Shown here: positions 52,698 through 61,412 of the stretch, piece by piece
Position numbering within the stretch: position 1 is the stretch's first letter
Layout of the letters: each line of letters opens with the position of its first letter
Assembly (NCBI GenBank): GCA_963674895.2
Contig: CAXXCY010000002.1
Location: 558,001-622,000 of the forward strand
Length of the DNA: 64,000 nt
Direction of reading: 5' to 3'
Source of the DNA: CAXXOK01 sp963674895
GTDB taxonomy: Bacteria; Bacillota; Clostridia; Christensenellales; Aristaeellaceae
The notes under the pieces: generated by a model
Told to the model about the DNA's origin: nothing
What the model saw: only the letters and a program-made list of their open reading frames with translations
The model's database searches: none
Made by a program: the position numbers and the translations under genes

Positions 52698-53906
52698 TTA
52701 CTTATACAGTTCCGCCTGCAGCGTATCCATGCATTCCTGCGCGGTGATTTCACCCAGCAGCGCCTGCTGCACTGTGGAGGGCCACACGGTGCTGATCCAT
52801 TCGGTCGTGGTGTCCAAAATCGGGAGGATGCCGGCGTAGGGTGCGCCCGCGATGGAGATCTTCATGAACGGGTTGTTCTGGAACACGTCCATGGCTTTCA
52901 CGCTGGCGGCCACGGGGACGTTGCCGGTCACGGTGCACCAGGTCTCCTGGCCTTTTCCGGTGGCAAGGTACGCGAGCCACGCGAAGGCGGCTTCCTTGTT
53001 TTCACAGGACTCGAACATGACGTTTTCCGTATCGCCCATCGAGGTCCACTGGCCGACGTCGCCGGGGAATACGAACGCGCTGACGTCGTCGCCCAAGGCT
53101 TCCACCATGCCGGCGGAAGAGCCGATGTGGTGGACGGTCATAGCGGTCAGGCCGCTCTTGAAGTTATCGATGATCTGGCTGAATCCGTCTGAGGGAGCAG
53201 TGGGCGGGGTGTAGCCCTTCTGGAACAGGTCGATGAAGTCCTGCATGCCCTGTACCGCTTCCGGCGTGGTCAGGTCGGCAAAGGTGCCGCCGCGGGCATG
53301 GATGAAGCTGCCCCAGGGTTCCTGGCCGCCCTTGGCGCCGCGCATGCCGAAGCCGTATACGCCGTCCTTGGTCAGGAGCGCGCAGTCCTCGAGAAACTCT
53401 TCGTAGGTGGCGGGCACGGTGATGCCGGCCGCTTCAAACAGGGAGGGGCGATAGTACACGTAGAGCACCTGCGTATTCCACGGCATGACGTACACCTGGT
53501 CCGTGCCGCCCGCCTGGCGCATCACGTTCCACAGGCTTTCTTCGATTTCGCTGTAGCCATCCCAGGTAGCCAGGTACGCGTCCAGCGGCGCCAGCAGATC
53601 GTTGGCGACGAAGGATGGCGTTGCCGTGAGCTTCCAGGAGGCCACATCGGGGCCGCCGCCGCCCATCGCGGCTGTGAATACGGTGTTGCTGTATCCGCCG
53701 CCGTCCCAGGGAATCTGTTCTCCAACCACGGTAATGCCCATTCCGTTGGTTGCGTTGAAGTCCGCGATCATTTCCTGCATGGTCGCCGCATAGGCGTCGT
53801 TGTCAGCCCAGAACCAGTACGTGACCGTGGCTCCTTCGGCGGCTGCCAGCGTAGCCAGGGACATAAGCATCATCAATGCGACCAGGATACTAATTAGTTT
53901 TTTCAT
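52698..53906 (-). CDS. Sugar-binding lipoprotein-like component of the ABC importer
   Basis: 402 residues. Signal peptide MKKLISILVALMMLMSLATLAAAE; no lipobox cysteine is visible, unusual for a Gram-positive binding protein. Family SBP_bac_1: GGGGPDVASWKLT, MPWNTQVLYVYYRPSLFEAAG. It captures the sugar outside the cell for the two permeases. Its start overlaps the end of the GntR gene by 17 bases, so regulator and binding protein share a transcript. Confidence 0.92.
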   Translation of the reverse strand: MKKLISILVALMMLMSLATLAAAEGATVTYWFWADNDAYAATMQEMIADFNATNGMGITVVGEQIPWDGGGYSNTVFTAAMGGGGPDVASWKLTATPSFVANDLLAPLDAYLATWDGYSEIEESLWNVMRQAGGTDQVYVMPWNTQVLYVYYRPSLFEAAGITVPATYEEFLEDCALLTKDGVYGFGMRGAKGGQEPWGSFIHARGGTFADLTTPEAVQGMQDFIDLFQKGYTPPTAPSDGFSQIIDNFKSGLTAMTVHHIGSSAGMVEALGDDVSAFVFPGDVGQWTSMGDTENVMFESCENKEAAFAWLAYLATGKGQETWCTVTGNVPVAASVKAMDVFQNNPFMKISIAGAPYAGILPILDTTTEWISTVWPSTVQQALLGEITAQECMDTLQAELYK

Positions 53907-54594
53907 TTTCTTCTCCTTCTGAATGCTGTTGTGCGTCGAGTAACGTTTGGCTCAGATGTTGGTAAACGGCTTCCTGGGCTTCCTGCGGGTTTTGCGTTTC
54001 AATCGCGTCGTAGATTTTTTGGTGCCACATAATCGCGCGTCCGTAACTGCCCTGCACCCGCGAGGTAAGCTCGTAACCGGCGTTGATACACTCGCAGATC
54101 AGCGGCATAACACGGTTGAGCACTTCGTTCTTGGTACATTCCGCCATAATGCAGTGGAAGCGGTAGTCAAACTGCGTATAGTCCTTATCCGTGTCGTACG
54201 CCTGCTTCATCTCTGCGATGGCAGCGTGCAAATCGCTCAGGTTCTTCCTGGAACGGCGCTGGGCGGCCAGTGCGGCGATATTGGGTTCAATCAGCTTGCG
54301 TGCCTCGAGCAAATTGGCAAGAAGCGTGGTTCGGTTCGCAAAGCTCAAGCCAAGCGGATCTTTGGAAATACCGGTCCTTTTGGCGATGAAGGTACCCTGG
54401 CCATGACGGATTTCGGCCACGTTTTCCGCGACCAGCAGTTTGACGGCTTCGCGAATGGTGGAACGGCTGACTTCAAACCGCATCACCAGTTCGCTTTCCG
54501 TGGGCAGCCTGTCGCCTTCGTTGAGGGCATGGTCGATGATCATGCCTTTGATGCTTTGCGCCACGACGTCAGGAAGCTTCTGATTGGTTTTCAT
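53890..54594 (-). CDS. GntR/FadR-type (FCD) regulator of the ABC operon
   Basis: 234 residues. N-terminal winged helix (LPTESELVMRFEVSRSTIREAVKLL) and an FCD ligand domain whose metal-binding residues are indicated by FDYRFHCIMAECTKNEV. It heads the ABC-transketolase operon. The palindrome GACATCAGATGTA (54642-54654) lies just downstream of its -10 box. Its sequence is clearly related to the second FCD regulator at 57722-58429 (shared DPLGL, EARALIEP-like and MAECTKN-like stretches). Confidence 0.92.
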   Translation of the reverse strand: MKTNQKLPDVVAQSIKGMIIDHALNEGDRLPTESELVMRFEVSRSTIREAVKLLVAENVAEIRHGQGTFIAKRTGISKDPLGLSFANRTTLLANLLEARKLIEPNIAALAAQRRSRKNLSDLHAAIAEMKQAYDTDKDYTQFDYRFHCIMAECTKNEVLNRVMPLICECINAGYELTSRVQGSYGRAIMWHQKIYDAIETQNPQEAQEAVYQHLSQTLLDAQQHSEGEENEKTN

Positions 54595-54641
54595 ATCACT
54601 CCTTCCCTCCTACTGCTTACGTTGATATCCGGTTAATGTCG

Positions 54642-54654
54642 GACATCAGATGTA
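54642..54654. promoter_or_regulatory. Operator for the GntR/FCD regulators, ABC operon
   Basis: GACATCAGATGTA, 12 of 13 matches to the palindrome GACATC-A-GATGTC found before the TRAP operon. It sits about 12 bases downstream of the -10 box. Confidence 0.8.
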
Positions 54655-54666
54655 TTTTATGGCATC

Positions 54667-54695
54667 AATATATAATATATTTGGCACATTGTCAA
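54667..54695 (-). promoter_or_regulatory. Promoter of the ABC-transketolase operon
   Basis: On the minus strand TTGACA (54695-54690), 17 bases, TATATT (54672-54667). Confidence 0.82.
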
Positions 54696-54763
54696 GGCAT
54701 ATTTTTATTTTGTTCAGCGGAGGACCCAAAACAAGCGGCAGGCAAGATTTTTATTTCAGCTTA

Positions 54764-54790
54764 TGGAAAACAAACGGGCCGGAGGGCCCG
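54764..54790 (-). terminator. Terminator of the TRAP operon
   Basis: CGGGCC-GGAG-GGCCCG (54775-54790), followed on the minus strand by TTTGTTTT. Confidence 0.85.
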
Positions 54791-54838
54791 CTGCGGGGAT
54801 AGGCCGTGCAAATCAACCGGCCGCCCGGATGTTCTCCG

Positions 54839-56113
54839 CTATTTACCGCCCATCAGAACGCCCGGGAGCCACGTAATCAGGCCCGGAATATACGTGCACA
54901 TAAACAATACGATCACAAGGGGCACGATAAACGGCAGCACGGCTTTGGACAGCCGTTCCAGGCTGACTTTTCCGACGTCCGAGACCGTGAAAAGGCAGAC
55001 GCCGAAAGGCGGCGTTACCTGGCCGATCATGAGGTTCAATACCATGACGACGCCGAAATGAACGAGGTTGATGCCGCAGCTTTTCACGATTGGGAGCAGC
55101 ACCGGAAGCATCAGCGTCAGGATCGCGCCGGGCTCCATGACCATACCCAGGAAAAGCAAAATCATATTGATCACAAGCAGGATCACATAGGGATTGGCGC
55201 TGATGGAAAGGATGAAGTCGGCAATCTGTTTGCTGACTCCTTCCCGTATCATGACATAGCTGAACAGCGAGGAACTGCCGATGATCAGCAGCACGTTGGC
55301 GGACGAAAGCGCGGAGCTCAGCAGGCATTTTTTGAACGTTTGCCACGACATGGAACGGTAGACGAGCACGGCCACGATCAGGGAATAGAAAACCGCGATG
55401 GAGCTCGCCTCCGTCGGGGTGAACCAGCCGGTCGTGAAGCCCGCAAGAATAATCAGGGGCGTAATCAACGCCAGGATGCTTCGGAAAAACTCCCGGAGCA
55501 ATAACCGGAAGCTGAACGGCGTCCGCTCATACTTGCGGCGGATGGCGTAAACACCGATCAGGAGCATCAGCATGACGCCCATTAAAAGCCCCGGAATCAC
55601 GCCGCCCAGAAACAGCTTGCCCACGCTGACGCTGGCGATGGAACCGTAGATTACCAGGGGAATACTGGGCGGAAATATCGGGCCGATTACGGAACTGGCC
55701 GCGGTTACGGCGCCGGAGAATTCCCGGTCGTATCCTTTGGACGTCATGGCCTCCATTTCGATCGTTCCCAAGCCGCCCGCGTCGGCCGTGGCCGAGCCGG
55801 ACATACCCGCGAAAATGATGCTGGCGACAACATTCGTATGCCCCAGCCCTCCGGGAATCCAGCCGACCAACCGCTCCGCCGTGTTGAAGATGCGGTCCGT
55901 AATCCTGCCGGCGTTCATCAGGTTTCCGGCCAGAATGAACAGCGGAATGGCGATAAAGAGAAACGAATCCATCCCGGTGACCATTTTCTGACCGATCACA
56001 ACCATCGGATACCCCAGGGCAAGGCAGCCGAGAACGGCGGAAGCGCCGATGGACAGGCCGATCGGGATGCCGATTAACAGGAACAGGACGAAGGCGATGA
56101 AGAAGATCAGCAT
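54839..56113 (-). CDS. TRAP transporter large permease (DctM)
   Basis: 424 residues, the standard length. About twelve hydrophobic segments, GMSGSATADAGGLGTIEMEAM and PPSIPLVIYG are diagnostic of DctM. It carries out sodium-driven uptake of organic acids or sugar acids with DctQ and the DctP binding protein. It overlaps the small permease by seven bases. Confidence 0.95.
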   Translation of the reverse strand: MLIFFIAFVLFLLIGIPIGLSIGASAVLGCLALGYPMVVIGQKMVTGMDSFLFIAIPLFILAGNLMNAGRITDRIFNTAERLVGWIPGGLGHTNVVASIIFAGMSGSATADAGGLGTIEMEAMTSKGYDREFSGAVTAASSVIGPIFPPSIPLVIYGSIASVSVGKLFLGGVIPGLLMGVMLMLLIGVYAIRRKYERTPFSFRLLLREFFRSILALITPLIILAGFTTGWFTPTEASSIAVFYSLIVAVLVYRSMSWQTFKKCLLSSALSSANVLLIIGSSSLFSYVMIREGVSKQIADFILSISANPYVILLVINMILLFLGMVMEPGAILTLMLPVLLPIVKSCGINLVHFGVVMVLNLMIGQVTPPFGVCLFTVSDVGKVSLERLSKAVLPFIVPLVIVLFMCTYIPGLITWLPGVLMGGK

Positions 56114-56610
56114 ATCGTATTCTCCCTATGCTTTATCGTTTTCACAGATTGTTCGATGAGCTGGCAGCATGTTTTTACGACCATGTACGCGCCGCATACG
56201 GCGATGGGGGCGCACTGGACCGTAAACGGCAGGAACTGCATCGTCGCGAAATACCGCGTGCTGATAAAGGGGTACCATTTGATAAAGGCGATGATCAAAA
56301 TCACGCCCAGCATCAGGGACGTGACCTTGTTGAGATACCAGAATACGAGCTTTGTCTTCGGGCCCACCCGGCCGATCAGTATCTCAAAGCGCATTAAACC
56401 AGACTGATGGTAGAGATAGATGACGCCCAAAAACGCCATCCAGATAAAAAGGATGGAACAGATTTCGATGGTCGGGCTAAACGAGATATTGAAGATGTTG
56501 CGGATCAGCAGCTCATTGCATATTAAAGCCGCAAGCAAGAAAACGATTATGATCAAAAGCCATTTCACAACATGGACAAAGCCGTCCAGCACCTTATTGA
56601 TCTGCGCCAT
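56107..56610 (-). CDS. TRAP transporter small permease (DctQ)
   Basis: 167 residues with four hydrophobic segments; ISFSPTIEICSILFIWMAFLGVIY is typical of DctQ. Partner of DctM. Confidence 0.93.
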   Translation of the reverse strand: MAQINKVLDGFVHVVKWLLIIIVFLLAALICNELLIRNIFNISFSPTIEICSILFIWMAFLGVIYLYHQSGLMRFEILIGRVGPKTKLVFWYLNKVTSLMLGVILIIAFIKWYPFISTRYFATMQFLPFTVQCAPIAVCGAYMVVKTCCQLIEQSVKTIKHRENTIC

Positions 56611-56682
56611 GAAAACACCCCGCCCTATACTATCCCAAAGAGAGTGCGCCTCCCAGCAAGAAGGCGCACTCCAAAGTGTTGA

Positions 56683-57666
56683 TCAGTGAGCCAAAATCGC
56701 GTCGACGAGGGCCTGGTCGTACCAGGTCGCATCCGCATAGCGCTTGTAGTAATCGGTGCCGCCCAGCTTGTCCTTGAAGCTTTGCACATCAGGCTCGAAA
56801 TCGAACTCGACGCCCGCATCCTGAAGGACCTGCGTTGCGGTCAGGTTGTCCTCGGCGATCGTATCGAAAGAATACTTGGCGGCGACGACGGCCTGCTCTT
56901 TGAGTATTTTCTGCTGTTCTTCGGTCAGGCCGTTCCACATCGCGCTGTTGGCGGCCATGGTGCAGCCCATCCACATATAATTGATGTTGGAGAAGTACTT
57001 GATGTCGTCATAGGTCGCGTTGGCAACCAGGTGATAGGTGGCGTTATCCTGGCCTTCGGCCGTGCCGTTGCTTAAAGCGGTCGCCAGTTCGGGAAGCGCC
57101 AGGCCGATGGGGTTGGCCCCCAGAGCGGTCCACACATCCAGATACATTTGGCTCGTCGGCACGCGCAGCTTGAGCCCGTCCACATCGGCTGCGGTGTGGA
57201 TCGCGCGGTTCGTGGTGGAAATATGCCGCATACCGTTGTCGCCCTCCGCGAGGAAGGTCAGCCCGTATTCCGACAAGCCGCTGAAAATCTGCTCGCCGAT
57301 CTCGCTGTTGACAACTTCATAGGCCTCCTGCGCACTGTCAAACAGGAAGGGAAGGTCCAGAACCTTGGCCTTTTCATAGAACGCCGTAAAGCCCGAGGTG
57401 CCCGCGAAAATGATGTCGATGGTTCCCATGCGGGTCGACTCAATCGCTTCGGCGTCGTTGCCAAGCTCGTTGGAGTGATGCACGGTCAGCTCGATCGCGC
57501 CGTTGGACGCTTCCTTGACCAATTCCGCGTACTTGATAATGGTCTTGGTGGGAACGCTGCTTTCGTTGCCCGGAGAGTAAATGATCAGGTTCAGGTCCGC
57601 GGCAAACGCGCTGGTCAGGGAAAGAGTGATCAGGACAACCAGAACGACAGACAGGATTTTTTTCAT
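56683..57666 (-). CDS. TRAP transporter substrate-binding protein (DctP)
   Basis: 327 residues from ATG 57666 after GAGGAGG. Signal peptide of about 22 residues ending AFA-AD, then a DctP fold: MGTIDIIFAGTSGF, DGLKLRVPTSQMYLDVWTALGANP with the arginine that normally binds the substrate carboxylate, and PELATALSNGTAEGQDN. A carboxylated substrate is expected. With the transketolase and ABC genes nearby, a sugar acid is a reasonable guess. Confidence 0.94.
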   Translation of the reverse strand: MKKILSVVLVVLITLSLTSAFAADLNLIIYSPGNESSVPTKTIIKYAELVKEASNGAIELTVHHSNELGNDAEAIESTRMGTIDIIFAGTSGFTAFYEKAKVLDLPFLFDSAQEAYEVVNSEIGEQIFSGLSEYGLTFLAEGDNGMRHISTTNRAIHTAADVDGLKLRVPTSQMYLDVWTALGANPIGLALPELATALSNGTAEGQDNATYHLVANATYDDIKYFSNINYMWMGCTMAANSAMWNGLTEEQQKILKEQAVVAAKYSFDTIAEDNLTATQVLQDAGVEFDFEPDVQSFKDKLGGTDYYKRYADATWYDQALVDAILAH

Positions 57667-57721
57667 AAGAGTGCCTCCTCGTTTATATTTTTGCTTCTTC
57701 GCGCGAAGCATGAGCACAGGG

Positions 57722-58429
57722 TTATAAAACGATATCATCCCAATCCAGAAGCGATTGCTGGATATGCTTTTTCGCCGCCTCTTTCGCCGCTTCGGGATCG
57801 CCTTTCTGAATGCTTTCCAGCAAAAGCCGGTGGCACCTGGCGCCCCGCTGGTAGCTTCCCGTCACATGCACGGTATGGATAACGGCGGCAATGATGGAGT
57901 CGTTGATAATCGGGACAAGCCGTGAAAATACCTTGTTCTGTGTGCATTCCGCGATCATGGCGTGGAAGCGGCAATCGTAGGGGGTATAATCCTCGCCCCG
58001 CATATGGACGCTGTCCATTTCGTCCAGCAGGCCTTCCATATCCCGGACCTGCTGCTCGGTGCGCCGCAGCGCCGCCGCATAGGCAATTTCCGGCTCGATC
58101 AGCGCGCGTGCTTCCATGAGGTTTCCCAGGATTTCATTTTGCGTCTGATCGGAAAAGCGCAGGCCTAGAGGATCGGCGCCGACGCCCAGATTCATTGCTA
58201 CATAGGTACCCTTGCCGCGGCGGATTTCCACAATATGCTCGGTCTGCAGAATTTTAATCGCTTCGCGGACGGAGGAACGGCTGACGCCGAACCGTTCCAT
58301 CAATTCCCCCTCCGTGGGCAGCTTTTCCCCGCTGGGAATGACGGAATCCAGGATCATGCGCCGGATCTGCTCCGCAATGCCGTCCGCCACCTGCGCCCTG
58401 CTGCCTGTGGTTTCTATCTTGTTGAGCAC
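57722..58429 (-). CDS. GntR/FadR-type (FCD) regulator of the TRAP operon
   Basis: 235 residues from GTG 58429, chosen because AAAAGGAGAGG lies just before it and the length then matches the family. Winged helix LPTEGELMERFGVSRSSVREAIKIL and an FCD domain (YDCRFHAMIAECTQNKVF). First gene of the GntR-DctP-DctQ-DctM operon. Two copies of the shared palindrome lie upstream (58680-58692 and 58791-58803), so it probably represses its own transcript until the ligand is present. Confidence 0.92.
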   Translation of the reverse strand: MLNKIETTGSRAQVADGIAEQIRRMILDSVIPSGEKLPTEGELMERFGVSRSSVREAIKILQTEHIVEIRRGKGTYVAMNLGVGADPLGLRFSDQTQNEILGNLMEARALIEPEIAYAAALRRTEQQVRDMEGLLDEMDSVHMRGEDYTPYDCRFHAMIAECTQNKVFSRLVPIINDSIIAAVIHTVHVTGSYQRGARCHRLLLESIQKGDPEAAKEAAKKHIQQSLLDWDDIVL

Positions 58430-58679
58430 TGGTTCCTCTCCTTTTGCCAGTTTCGCACGCCCTGCCGGGACGTAATAGCGTTCTGTGGGTATAAACTGCC
58501 GGGGATAGGGGAAGACGGGGGGGTTTCGATTTGGATACTCTATGCGATGCATTGGAAATGCTGCCAAATAGCCGGCAGGAGGGCGCCCTGTACGGATGAT
58601 GGCTGACATGCTCTGCCGCCAGCGTATTTTTCCGTCCGGCCCGCGATGTTCCATGCGAAAGAATGTGGAGTCTACATCT

Positions 58680-58692
58680 GACGTCTGATGTC
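58680..58692. promoter_or_regulatory. Operator variant upstream of the TRAP operon
   Basis: GACGTCTGATGTC; differs in two positions from the complement-symmetric consensus. It lies about 100 bases downstream of the promoter, in the leader, and may act as a roadblock or auxiliary site. Confidence 0.65.
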
Positions 58693-58790
58693 ACAGCGTC
58701 CATAAATCCTGTTGATGGGGGAGGGAGCAGCGATATGGCTCGAGTTTCCGACAACTTCCGCGGCGGGAGTCCGTCGATCTTGCGACATAT

Positions 58791-58803
58791 GACATCAGAT
58801 GTC
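58791..58803. promoter_or_regulatory. Operator at the TRAP operon promoter
   Basis: Perfect palindrome GACATC-A-GATGTC. Just downstream of a minus-strand promoter candidate with TTGACA (58835-58830) and TATACA (58814-58809, short 15-base spacer). Confidence 0.8.
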
Positions 58804-58835
58804 TATACTGTATATCATATCTAGCCGAATGTCAA

Positions 58836-59768
58836 CCATATTTTGCATTATTTTTTAATTGGGACTGCTTCTATGCACAGAATAGTGATTTTATAAGGGT
58901 TCCCCAGTTTCTGTCCATGAAGGAACGGAAGACTGTATTTCGCAGGATACTGCCGGCGGGAGGGATCACGACAGTTGAATGGAAGGATGTTCGTCAAACG
59001 CGTTTTTCGACAGGCAGCGTGCGCAGGCCACCTCACCGCCGCGTTCCGATCTTCGTGAGGCGTAAATTCACCGGGACCCAACGGGGTACGCTGCAAGCGT
59101 CGCGAAAAGGCCGGCGCGCAGGCGCAGGGTGGCGTTGGACAGCGATATAAAACCAATAGGGGGACTGCGGAGAACGCAGGATAGATCTGGATCGATCGCT
59201 GCCCACTGAAAACTTTTCATCCCCCTCGCTTTCCGTTTCGCTGTAGCGCCCGCCTGCTTCGCTTACCTCCAGTCCCGTGGATTCTTTTAGCAGCCGCGGC
59301 GGTCTTCCTGCAGGGCATGGCCGCCGTTCTGATACAAAAAAGAAACGGAAGCTTCATTCTGGGCGGCGCGTGTCTGGCCAAAGCGGTTATGATCGGGCTT
59401 TCCATCATATGCGGCCAAACGCTAAAGGCCATCCGCGGTTTGCAGCCGGATGCGCTGCTGTTCGGGTTCTTCGGATTGTTCACGCTGATCGGCGTTATCA
59501 CCGGTTCGGCTCATTTCAAAGAGAAACCGGAATAGGGAAAGCTGGATATCGGGAACGCTCCGCCGCTGGTCCTGTCAGCGGCAGAGCGCTTTATTGCGCT
59601 GGCAGCGGCGCGGTCTTCCCGTCAGGTTGATTGCCGCAGGCTTCACTGCCGTTTGTCTGTATAGCAAAATGTCTCGATGTCAATGCGCTTTCAGCTTCGT
59701 TGATGTGCCTCAAAGGGCAACTGTTTATTTAATCGCTTTACAAGTCCAAATCCCTATTCTCAATGCAG
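58836..59768. other. Gene-poor stretch with one weak membrane-protein frame
   Basis: Nothing convincing except a plus-strand frame at 59317-59535 (72 residues, two hydrophobic segments, MAAVLIQKRNGSFILGGACL). It has no ribosome binding site, but the frame stays open and hydrophobic upstream (WILLAAAAVFLQG), which suggests the 3' end of a decayed membrane-protein gene. The remainder is GC-rich and without recognisable RNA genes. Confidence 0.4.
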
Positions 59769-59800
59769 AAAAGCGGCCCCCATAATGGGGGCCGCTTTTT
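59769..59800. terminator. Terminator of tRNA-Ser
   Basis: AAAAGCGGCCCCC and GGGGGCCGCTTTT form a perfect 13-bp stem, with T runs in both directions, immediately downstream of the tRNA on the minus strand. Confidence 0.93.
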
Positions 59801-59801
59801 C

Positions 59802-59891
59802 TGGCGGAGAGTTAGGGATTTGAACCCTAGTCAGGTTTTGGCCTGAACACGATTTCCAGTCGTGCGCCTTCGACCACTCAGCCAACTCTCC
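59802..59891 (-). tRNA. tRNA-Ser (anticodon GGA)
   Basis: 90 nt with encoded CCA. Acceptor GGAGAGT pairs with ACTCTCC, anticodon loop CTGGAAA, and the long variable arm TTCAGGCCAAAACCTGA of class II tRNAs. Reads UCC and UCU. Confidence 0.96.
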
Positions 59892-60085
59892 ATGGGCTGC
59901 AGGAACGCAACGGGTATATTATAGGGGAATGCCGGGGGGTTGTCAATCCGCTTCCGGCGTCTGATCAAAGGTTTATGCGCACAAGCTGAAGAACGGTTTT
60001 TCCAAAGCTTTGGTCCGGGAACGGCATGTGATTTGCATCGGGTTTCCCCATGCCGCCGCGGGTTTTACTATGTCTCCGCTGTGTG

Positions 60086-60622
60086 TCAAGACCGGCAGAA
60101 CTTGTCGATGTACGCGTCCAGGCATTTCCGGATTACCCGCTGCGCTTCCTCATGGCCATGCAGCTCGTCAACGATCGTTTCCTTGCCCTCCAGTGTTTTA
60201 TACACCGAGAAGAAATGCGACATTTCCGAGAAAATGTGCTTGGGGAGCTCGCTTACGTCCTTATAGCTGTTGAACGTGGGGTCCTTGAACGGGATGGCGA
60301 TGATCTTCTCATCGAGCTTTCCCTGATCGAGCATGGCCAGTACGCCGATGGGGTAGCAGCGCACGAGGCTCAGGGGCTGAATCACCTCGCTGCACACCAC
60401 CAGCACGTCCAGCGGGTCCAGGTCCTCGGCGTAGGTGCGGGGAATAAGCCCGTAATTACACGGGTAATGCGTGGAAGTATACAAAATGCGGTCCAAAATC
60501 AGGCTGCCCGTTTCCTTGTCCAGCTCGTACTTCTTCTTGCTGTTTTTCTCGATTTCGACCACGGCGATGAAATCGGCCGGCGTAATCCGCGCGGGGGAAA
60601 TGTCGTGCCAGATGTTGCTCAT
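60086..60622 (-). CDS. ppa: Inorganic pyrophosphatase, family I
   Basis: 178 residues from ATG 60622 after AAGGAGAAG. The metal-binding signature EDLDPLDVLVV and NYGLIPRTYAEDLD identify a soluble family I pyrophosphatase, which hydrolyses PPi to two phosphates. Many Bacillota use the unrelated family II enzyme; this one is family I. Monocistronic. Confidence 0.93.
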   Translation of the reverse strand: MSNIWHDISPARITPADFIAVVEIEKNSKKKYELDKETGSLILDRILYTSTHYPCNYGLIPRTYAEDLDPLDVLVVCSEVIQPLSLVRCYPIGVLAMLDQGKLDEKIIAIPFKDPTFNSYKDVSELPKHIFSEMSHFFSVYKTLEGKETIVDELHGHEEAQRVIRKCLDAYIDKFCRS

Positions 60623-60828
60623 AATCTTCTCCTTCGGCATTCGTTCCCATGCATTGTAGCAAGCTGGATCCGCTTTGTAAAGCATGTTCGTTCTGCATTT
60701 ATTTTGTATTCGGGGGGCTTTGGAGGGAGCCCTGCATTCCCTGTCGGGCAGGTCGTTTGCCGACGCCATATATGGGGTCTTCGCCTCCTTGTTATACCCT
60801 ATAAGCCGGCCGGCCTACCATCGTGCTA

Positions 60829-60872
60829 TTGACAACGCGCCAAGAACCCATATAATTAGTTAGTCTAACGAA
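60829..60872 (+). promoter_or_regulatory. Promoter and FabT operator of the fatty acid operon
   Basis: TTGACA (60829-60834), 16 bases, TATAAT (60851-60856), immediately followed by the palindrome TTAGTTAGTCTAACGAA (core GTTA-GTC-TAAC, 60859-60869). The position at the transcription start suits repression by the MarR-type protein encoded next. Confidence 0.82.
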
Positions 60873-60901
60873 TGAATTGGGACACCCATTAAGGCGGCGG
60901 T

Positions 60902-61408
60902 ATGGTGGATGCATTTGACAAGGAACTCAACCAGCTTTTGGTGATGGCGTACCGCAAAATCAACAAGCTGGAGGAGGGCATCCTGCACTCGTACAGCGGC
61001 ATGGACCTGTCCATCAGCGAAATGCACCTGCTGGAAGCCGTAGGGGAACGTAAGGAGGAAGGTATTCCTCTGTACGAGCTCGCGCAGCGCATGGACGTTT
61101 CCCCGCCGACGGTCACAGTGGCCGTCAGCAAACTGAGCAAGAAAGGTTTCGTCCTCAAAAGCAAATCCGAAAAGGACAAGCGAAGCGTAATCGTGCAGCT
61201 GTCGCGGCTCGGAAAAAAGATGAACGCCGCGCACCGCTATTTTCATGAACAGATGGTGCGCGACATCGATAAGCTGCTCTCGCCCACAGAGCGCGAAGGG
61301 CTGCTGCGGGGAATGGAACAGCTCAACCGGTTTTTTCAGGACGCGCTGGATGAGATGGAAACGAGAAAGCAGCGGCCACGCGTCCAAATACAAAACGAAA
61401 GCGTGTGA
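60902..61408 (+). CDS. fabT: MarR-family regulator of fatty acid synthesis (FabT-like)
   Basis: 168 residues. Winged helix with SISEMHLLEAVGERKEEGIPLYELAQRMDVSPPTVTVAVSKL and wing KSEKDKRSVIVQL. As the first gene before fabH, acpP, fabK and fabD, it corresponds to FabT, which represses the operon when bound to acyl-ACP. The palindrome at 60857-60872 is the probable site. Confidence 0.88.
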   Translation: MVDAFDKELNQLLVMAYRKINKLEEGILHSYSGMDLSISEMHLLEAVGERKEEGIPLYELAQRMDVSPPTVTVAVSKLSKKGFVLKSKSEKDKRSVIVQLSRLGKKMNAAHRYFHEQMVRDIDKLLSPTEREGLLRGMEQLNRFFQDALDEMETRKQRPRVQIQNESV

Positions 61409-61412
61409 ATGA

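Noticed and set aside
58848..59156. Minus-strand frame of 102 residues and a plus-strand counterpart.
   Set aside because: Composition is arginine/proline-rich as in shadow frames; no start signal and no recognisable family.
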